Assembly: GCA_037349315.1 (NCBI GenBank)
Contig: JBAIAC010000021.1
Span: 2,232,001 to 2,296,000 of the forward strand
Direction of reading: 5' to 3'
Source: Chelydra serpentina
Taxonomy: Eukaryota > Chordata > Testudines > Chelydridae
DNA length: 64,000 bases
Positions 57,664-64,000 of the stretch are shown piece after piece. The position numbers and the translations under genes were made by a program. Numbering within the stretch: the stretch's first letter is position 1; each line of letters starts with the position of its first letter. The notes below the pieces were generated by a model that ran no database searches, had not been told where the DNA came from, and saw nothing but the letters and a program-made list of their open reading frames with translations.

Positions 57664-57786
57664 TAGGGTGACCAGACAGCAAATGAGAAAAATCGGGACG
57701 AGGGTGGGGGGTAATAGGAGCCTATGTAAGAAAAAGACTCAAAAATCGGGACTGTCCCTATAAAATTGGGACATCTGGTCACCCTA
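57664..57786 (-). mobile_element. short hAT MITE (TAGGGTGACCAGA family), copy E, 8-bp TSD
   Basis: 123 bp, perfect termini, flanked by CTCTGCCC (57656-57663, 57787-57794). It lies 25 bases from copy D in inverted orientation. Confidence 0.93.
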
Positions 57787-57794
57787 CTCTGCCC

Positions 57795-58490
57795 CCAGCC
57801 CAGGACACAGAGCGGGGGATGAGCCCCTTCCCCCTGTCCCCGCACCCAGAGGCAGGCCCGGTGTAGAGTAGTAAATTGCTCTGCACAGGAATGTGCTACC
57901 TACCCTGTACTGAGCATGCTCAGCTCATCTGCTGAAGCCACTGCCCTTCACCCTGCCCTTATTAGCCCTAAGATTCTGGTGACTGCTATTTACAGGTGTT
58001 AAAAAGGGGCAAAGGGGGCGAATCGGAGCAGGGGGGTGGCCAGGGTCTGAGCAGGGGGTGGAAATTGACTGGTCAGGGGGGTCAAGCAGCTGGAGGCAGC
58101 ATTAGGAGAGGGGCTAAAGGGGAAAATCAGGGATGGGGAGGGAGCAGGAGTTAAGCTTGTGGTGAGGCGCTGGCAGAGGGTGTCAGAGGGCAAAACCTGG
58201 CACAGGCAGGGATGTTGGGGGCAAAGGGGCTTTTTTATTTCCTCTCTCACAGCCAGCACCTCTCAGGGCTGGGTTCTTAAAGGCACAGGCATCAGTTAAA
58301 CATTTTATTTATATCCCCTCAGAAACAAAGAATCCCTTATGACCGTATCTGATTGCAGAGTCTCACAGCAGTTTCCCAAGTTGTCTGACCTGCTGCTGGG
58401 ATTCCCTGAATTTTTCATTTTAATTTTTTCTTCTTATTTTTAGAGCAGATGTTTATTCTGTTGGATCATCTGATTTCCAGTCTGACTGAA
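57795..58490. other. intergenic, no gene seen
   Basis: 58000-58160 is GGGG-rich (GAGCAGGGGGTGG, AGGGGCTAAAGGGG) with no exon signals. Confidence 0.35.
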
Positions 58491-58494
58491 TTTC

Positions 58495-58790
58495 TGGCAA
58501 AGCTATGAATGGGTTGAACAAAGAATTAGATCAGTCCCTCAGGATAAGAACATTGGCTATTAGCCAAGATAATCAGGGATGCAGCTCCATGCTCCGCATG
58601 TCCCTAAACCGTCCTTTGACTGCCAGATGCCAGGAGTGGACAATGGGATGGTTCCCTGAGTGATTGCCTGGTCTGATCATTCCCTTAGAAGCACCTGGCA
58701 CTGGCCGCTGTCACAAGACAGGATACTGGATTAGACAGATTATTGATCTGACTCATGACGGCAATTCTAATTTTCAGCAAAAATGACAAT
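58495..58790 (+). mobile_element. CR1 LINE 3' end
   Basis: AAAGAATTAGATCAGTCCC, GGCTATTAGCCAAGATAATCAGGG and CAAGACAGGATACTGGATTAGACAG, diverged from the copies at 41235 and 47205. Confidence 0.7.
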
Positions 58791-58825
58791 AGACTTTTTT
58801 TTCCAGGGAGAAAGCCATTACAGGA

Positions 58826-59091
58826 CAGGGGTCGGCAACCTTTCAGAAATGGTGTGCCGAGTCTTCATTTATTCACTCTAATTTAAGGTATAGTGTGCCA
58901 GTAATACATTGTAACATTTTTAGAAAGGCTCTTTCTATAAGCCTATAATATATAACTAAACTATTGTTGTATGTAAAGTAAATAAGGTTTTTTAAATGTT
59001 TAAGAAGCGTCATTTAAAATTAAATTAAAATGCAGAGCCCCCCCATACCAGCAGCCAGGACCCGAGCAGAGCCATAGGTTGCCTACCCCTG
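58826..59091 (+). mobile_element. hAT-type MITE (CAGGGGTCGGCAACC family)
   Basis: CAGGGGTCGGCAACCTTT / AGGTTGCCTACCCCTG termini, 266 bp. Flanks TTACAGGA and TTATAGGA differ at one of eight bases. Confidence 0.85.
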
Positions 59092-59221
59092 TTATAGGAA
59101 ATAGTATACGGCCTTTATTAAATATTGGAGAATCAAGTTCTACACACAAGCAGTGGCATGCCGAAAAACACTAAGGGCTGGACTGAGAGGCAAAATAACA
59201 GTTGCAAAAATGCAATACTCA

Positions 59222-60773
59222 TTGTATCATGATGATCACTGTCATGAACAAACATTTTGTGACTTGAGAGTTTTGTGAAGTTCCTTGACTATCCTGCACT
59301 CAGCCTGGAGACCCTAAATCTTTGGGTGGTCAGACTTCCATTGAAGGGTGCAAAGTGCTGAAGGAGAAGTGGTCATGGCAGGATTGTTATTATTTCACTG
59401 GAGAATGAGAAGTGGAGACACTTGAGGTGTTTACCACAAATAAGCAAGGTCAGTAGGTGCAGTCTTGTATGGGTTCACCAACCCTGGGTTATCTCCTAGT
59501 AAAACTAACCATATGTCCATGATGCTTATAGCTCAAAAGTCATAAGTGATACTTTAGCTTTATGACAAGCTGCCTAGGCAAGATCATAAGAAAACCTGCT
59601 AGGAAACATTAAAAAAAAAAAAGCTTTGGGGAGCAGAGAGGACCCAGCCCACATTTCTGTGTTTTCAGGACTTTTTAGAAAGTTGAGTTTCAGGACTATT
59701 GTATGTAAAACCTTGAAAGTCTGAGTAGTTCTTTATTACCCCCTTTCCACTACAGAGTAGGTCATAGAGTGTATTAGTGTATCAAGAAACATTGAATGCC
59801 CACAAAACACTGGAAATAGCGTAAGCCACTGTAAATAGTATTTGAAATACTTATGAATCTCCTTTTGAAAACAAGCTATGAGGCAGAAAACCTACCACTG
59901 TGCTCTATACAGACTCCCCCCTTTTCTCACTGCTACACAGACGGAGCAACAAGGTTTCAACACGAAAATGACCCTTCTGTAACATGGCACATGTCAGTGC
60001 TTCTCTCTCCGATCTTATTTTAAAGACGTTCTCTTGAGCCCTCACTGCTAAAAGGCAAGTGCCTTGTCCTCATTGTGTTGTGAGTTCAGAATGGCTCAAA
60101 CCCCCTTGTTACTGCAAGGTGGCCAAAAGTCCAACTTGTTTAGCAGTGAGGAAAAGGCCTAGATCTCTATTATGTGGGCATAAGATTTACTGTACACACC
60201 TGGCTTCTTCAGTTGTTAACAGCACCAGCTCCTCCTTCTTTTCAAAATCCCTCCATGTGGTCACCCAGTGCAGCTCTCACAGCAGACACCGACTTGCTCC
60301 TGCAGGGAAGAAGAGCCACTAATGGGACAGGGCTCTGTTCAGATGCCTTATTTAGAACATTTCCCCCCTTGAGACCTGATTGGCTCAGCTGTCAGGTGAC
60401 TAACCAGGGACTGACCTGCCAGAGGGATCACCCACAACAAAAACTGTCTGTGCAAATACCAAAAGGGGGGAGAGGGGGAAGAGGCCTGGCTCCTAACTGC
60501 CCCCTCCCACCCAACTTCTGGATGTTTCTGGGATATTGATTGCCCTGCATTCCGCACATGTGCAGACACACAACATCACAGAGTTATGAGTGAGTTGAAA
60601 ACATCTCCTTTGGGGCTATGGCCATCATCTACTCAGAAATATTGCTATGGTAATTTAAGAAAGTTGTAAGAGACAAACCCTCTGTAGCCCACTCACACTG
60701 CCTTGTTGTCCTATGACTGGAGAGGTGTTAACAGGCCATTTAACATGGAATGGTCTCTTCCTAATACGTGTTA
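59222..60773 (+). repeat. ~1.57-kb direct repeat, copy 2
   Basis: Colinear with 54755-56333. Here no mariner element follows, and the sequence passes directly into a Harbinger remnant at about 60775. Confidence 0.75.
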
Positions 60774-60774
60774 A

Positions 60775-61127
60775 CTACTCCAAATAAAGAAACCTGCTCC
60801 ACTTCCTATTTAGCTGAGAAACCTCTGCTCTTAGTGACTGGTAGCAATCCAGTGTTGCATGTTTCCCCGGTGCAATCTGGAATCCCTTCTCCACTGTCAG
60901 TGCAGGGCTCATTTTGGCAAGTTTTGCACACAGATCCAGGAATGTGGCCTCGCGCATCCAAACATTCTGCAGCCGCTGCTCATCATCCCAAACCTGCAAT
61001 ATGAGGCCATCCCACCAAAGTGCACCAATTGGAGCTTGTTTCTCAGGTCCAGAACCGCTATTCCACCGTCTGCAGCCGCTCTGTCAGTGCTCCCTACAAG
61101 TCTGAAGTGGTTGTCACTATGTCCCAC
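60775..61127 (-). pseudogene. PIF/Harbinger transposase remnant
   Basis: The minus-strand frame with QVWDDEQRLQNVWMREATFL and PALTVEKGFQ is a decayed version of QVWDESQWLRNFRMRKCTFM in the copy at 63581. A second frame covers the preceding RNKLQLVHFGG part. Frameshifts and substitutions make it non-functional. Confidence 0.7.
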
Positions 61128-61486
61128 AGCAATCTGTTCTGCACAGCAGCAGCATCTCCTCCCCCACGTCTATCCTTGCAGCTCTGCAAATACGCCAGGA
61201 TCCTGCACCCTGGGCTTGCAGACAGTGAGACAGCAGACAGTGAGGAGAGCCAGGCAGGTTTGTGGGATTTAGGAAAAAAGGTGCAAAATTATGTACAATT
61301 TCACATATGGCATACATATAAAGTTAGTGGACGGTGAACACTGCATTATGGGAAGTTGATCCTCCCTTCTCTCAGGAACATCCGAGCCCCCTCCGATAAC
61401 CACGACCAGAATTGTCTGGGGGCGGGGTCATCGGGTTCCTGCCGAATTTGCAGGAATTTAACCTGATTACCTATTGGGTTCCGGGA

Positions 61487-61512
61487 AGTGGGCGGGCGGA
61501 AGCCCGCCCACT
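61487..61512. repeat. GC-rich 11-bp hairpin
   Basis: AGTGGGCGGGC and GCCCGCCCACT are perfect inverted arms with a 4-base loop, next to the LINE coding remnant. It may be the 3' UTR structure of that LINE. Confidence 0.7.
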
Positions 61513-61611
61513 GCTAAAGGACCCCCCCTAGTTTAAGGGGAGGATCCACAGGACCTGGAATCCAAATGAGTCCGGGGGACAACTAATGAAATAACAGGGT
61601 CAGGGGTGCGG

Positions 61612-62076
61612 TCACAGGGTTAAAAGAAGGGAGCCTGACGGGGACACCGAGCAGAGAACCCCGGACAGCGCCCACTGCTCCTCAAAGGCGTCAAGGGAGC
61701 CAGCGGACGCCGCCCAGAGGAACTCTGCTCGGATGCGTGATCGGACAAGGGATCGGAAACAGGCCCCACAGGCACCGGAGCCTCCATCGGCCAACCTCCT
61801 CTCCCTGGTTTTATAGATGGCCAATTTAGCCAGGGCCAGGAGGAGATTGACCAGGAGGTCCCGTGACTTTGTAGGTGGGCGGTGAGCCATGTCTCTCAGT
61901 CTGCCCAACAATCTTCCCTGTCCAGAGAAAGCCAACGCAAGGATATTTGTGTAAGATAAACGGATTTCGTGCAAGGCCACAGCAAGGCCAGAAGATTTTA
62001 TTGCTAAGAGATTAGGGAGCATTTTTATGACAGAGGCCTTGCTAATTTTATGACAGGGGCCTTGCTTAGCTAACAA
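61612..62076 (-). pseudogene. non-LTR retrotransposon ORF2 C-terminal fragment (L1/Tx1-like)
   Basis: The 154-codon frame contains RDLLVNLLLALAKLAIYKTR, then RRLADGGSGACGACFRSLVR and FEEQWALSGVLCSVSPSG, which resembles the extreme C-terminus of L1/Tx1-type LINE ORF2 proteins (helix with AKWAIYKTR, then ARIRAEF). Endonuclease and reverse-transcriptase parts are absent. The assignment rests on memory of family character, not alignment. Confidence 0.5.
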
Positions 62077-62084
62077 TAGCCATT

Positions 62085-62925
62085 GATGGACCTATCCTCC
62101 ATGAACTGATCTTGTTCGTTTTTAATGCAGTTTACTGTCAGCCATCAGAGCGTCCTATGGCAATCAGTTCCAAAGGTTATCTGTGTGTTGTGTGAAAAAG
62201 TGCTTCCTTTTGTTTGTATTAAACCTGCTGCCTATTAATTTCTTTGGGTGCCTCTGGTTTTTATATTGTGGGAAAGGGCAAATAACACTTTTATATTCAC
62301 TTTTTCCACACCAGTCATGATTTGATAGATCTCTATCCTATCCCCCATAATCATCTCTTTTCTAAATTGAACAGCCCAAATCCTTTTAGTCTCTTCTCAC
62401 AGGGAAGCTGTTCCATACCTCTGATCATCTTTATTGCCCTTCTCTGAAACTTTTCCAGGTCCACTATATCCTTGTTGAGATGGGTGACCAGAACGAGATA
62501 AAGTAGTCAAGGCATGGGAGCACCGTGGATTTATATAGTGGTGCTATGATATTTTTTGTCTTAATTTCTATCCCTTTCCTATAGTTCCTAATATTCTGTT
62601 ATGATTTTTGACTGCTGTTGTGCACTAAGATGAAGTTTTCAGAGAACTATGCATGATGACTCCAAGATATCTTACTTGCATGGAATAGCTAATTTGGACC
62701 CCATCCTTATATATATGTAGTTGGGATTATTTTTTCTAATGTGCATTACTTAGCAATTATCAACACTGAATTTCACCTCCCGTTTTGCTGCTCAGCCACT
62801 CAGTTTTGTGAGCTCCTCCTGTAACTCTTCACAGCCTGCTTTGAGTTTAGCTGCAGCACCCCCACGTGTCACTGTGAAAAGTTTGCTGGTGTTATCAGAA
62901 GGAACCTGGCATTATTTGGAATGGC
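62085..62925 (-). mobile_element. CR1 LINE, antisense fragment
   Basis: The plus strand is complementary to a CR1/L3-type tail: GATCATCTTTATTGCCCTTCTC, TTTTCCAGGTCCACTATATCC, GTGACCAGAACGAGATAAAG, CCTCCCGTTTTGCTGCTCAGCC. It is a different subfamily from 31085-32745 and has many lesions. Confidence 0.75.
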
Positions 62926-62934
62926 TCGGCCATT

Positions 62935-63202
62935 ACGTTAATTGAATCTATTTCCCTTAAGTTAACGATCCTCATTCACAGCTGTGTGACCATCTTGTTT
63001 ATCACTTCAAAGGTTTTTCTTCCCCTGCTGTTATGGCTCCTCTCAACTAATTAGCCTCCTAAGGTTGGTCTATGCACTTCGACCATATCATGTTTCTCTG
63101 ACTGTATAAATATCTGTCTACAGTGTATTTCATTCCATGCATCCGATGAAGTGGGTATTAACCCACGAAAGCTTATGCTGAAATAAATTTGTTAGTCTCT
63201 AA
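62935..63202 (+). mobile_element. Penelope-like or related repeat, copy 2, cut by a Harbinger element
   Basis: Colinear with 42080-42365, including the hairpin (CCGATGA, GTGGGT/ACCCAC, GAAA, AGC-TTAT-GCT at 63143-63178). Here the first core motif reads CCGATGA instead of CTGATGA. The sequence stops at CTCTAA, where the Harbinger element begins. Confidence 0.5.
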
Positions 63203-64000
63203 GGGTATGTCTACACTACGGTACTAGTTCGATTTCTGTGAAACCGAACTTGTGAACCCGATATTTCCAGGTCGATTGTTCGAATCCACACCAGGGATGT
63301 TTATTCGAATGTCCGAGTCCACAGTAGGGGGGCAAGCGTCGACATTGCAAGCGGTGCACTGTGGGTAGCTATCCCACAGTTCCCGCAGTCCCGCCTGCCC
63401 ACTGGAATTCTGGGTGTAGCCCCCAGTGCCTTGTGGGAACGAAATTGTGTCAAGGGTCGGTATACGTACATTTCGTCACTCGACCCACACTTCCGCCTTC
63501 CCTACGTGAAAGCGCCGGCGGGGAATGAATTTGCGCCCTTTTCCTGTGGCTGATAGCTCGGACGCCACTGGACAGTGAGCATGGAGCCCTCCGCGATTAT
63601 CGCAGATGTTCTGTCCGTAGCCAACAACTCGCGCCTTATAGCGCACCTTTTCCAGACTCTGATGCAGAGAAATCGGGAGAGGAGACAACATAATCTCCGG
63701 GAGTACTTAAACTGTGAAAGGGGCATTGATCTCTTGCAAAGCGCTGGACCCCGGACCCTAGACATCATGGTGGCAATGGGTCATGTTGATCCCGTGGAAC
63801 GGCGATGCTGGGCAAGAGAAACAAGCACTGACTGGTGGGACCGCATAGTGCTGCAGGTATGGGATGAGTCCCAGTGGCTGCGAAACTTTCGGATGCGTAA
63901 GTGCACTTTTATGGAACTTTGTGAGTTGCTGTCCCCTGCCCTGAAGCGCCAGGACACCCGGATGCGAGCTGCCCTCACTATCCAGAAGCGAGTGGCCATA
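63203..64000 (+). mobile_element. PIF/Harbinger transposon, left part
   Basis: It starts GGGTATGTCTACACTACGG after TAA, a 3-bp target typical of Harbinger. The 5' region of ~375 bases precedes the transposase ATG at 63581. The right end is outside the window. It is inserted in the repeat at 62935. Confidence 0.85.
63581..64000 (+). CDS. HARBI1-like transposase, N-terminal 140 codons, open
   Basis: From ATG at 63581 the frame is open for 140 codons to the window edge. It starts MEPSAIIADVLSVANNSRLI and includes VERRCWARETSTDWWDRIVL, QVWDESQWLRNFRMRKCTFM and ELCELLSPALKRQDTRMRAA. This is the N-terminal region of the HARBI1/ALP1 (DDE_Tnp_4) family that precedes the helix-turn-helix and nuclease core. 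Harbinger transposases cut and paste DNA in the nucleus with a MADF/SANT partner. No lesion is visible, in contrast to the copies at 25821 and 60775. It could be an active transposase or a recently inserted dead copy damaged further right. Confidence 0.85.
   Translation, partial: MEPSAIIADVLSVANNSRLIAHLFQTLMQRNRERRQHNLREYLNCERGIDLLQSAGPRTLDIMVAMGHVDPVERRCWARETSTDWWDRIVLQVWDESQWLRNFRMRKCTFMELCELLSPALKRQDTRMRAALTIQKRVAI

Overview
The window looks like nuclear DNA of a turtle (cryptodiran chelonian), inferred from repeat content and gene synteny. Several copies of a tRNA-headed SINE with a CR1-like tail (the tortoise PolIII/SINE type) are present, with CR1 LINE 3' ends, MIR-type SINEs, many short hAT elements with exact 8-bp target-site duplications, and PIF/Harbinger copies. 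There are no bacterial operons. Genes are split into exons with GT-AG sites, and almost every recognisable gene lies on the minus strand.

Layout. 1-4586: 5' part of a Ty3/gypsy retrotransposon (minus) with pol domains in the order protease-integrase-reverse transcriptase, as in the Gmr1-like group, plus its LTR and a tRNA-Leu-type primer-binding site. 5008-22511: the first six coding exons of an integrin alpha chain with an inserted I domain, best matched to ITGAL (CD11a). The signal-peptide exon at 22448-22511 is separated by a ~15 kb repeat-filled intron. 28-45.3 kb: three C2H2 zinc-finger genes (12, 13 and 12 fingers), each with a GC-rich 5' region; two keep an upstream exon of the MERGEEP/MEPGEEP type. 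In mammals ITGAL also neighbours a zinc-finger cluster (human 16p11.2), so this is probably conserved synteny. 46.97-53.44 kb: a 12-exon gene predicting a Ginger/GIN-type integrase (HHCC and rve core) joined to a Ulp1-like cysteine protease region and a C-terminal PHD finger. 53.8-64 kb: mobile DNA only, including a solo LTR related to the first retrotransposon, a 1.57-kb direct duplication, a mariner-type MITE, LINE remnants and the start of an open Harbinger transposase running off the right edge.

How the parts relate. The integrin gene continues off the left edge, and the retrotransposon at 1-4586 sits downstream of its sixth exon in the same orientation. The zinc-finger genes would encode DNA-binding proteins, a class often engaged in silencing mobile DNA. 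The integrase-Ulp1-PHD gene is itself of transposon origin, either a Ginger DNA transposon or a domesticated derivative. Exon boundaries were placed by hand from splice signals, phase and family knowledge; no alignment or database search was run, so repeat family names and boundaries without target-site duplications are approximate.
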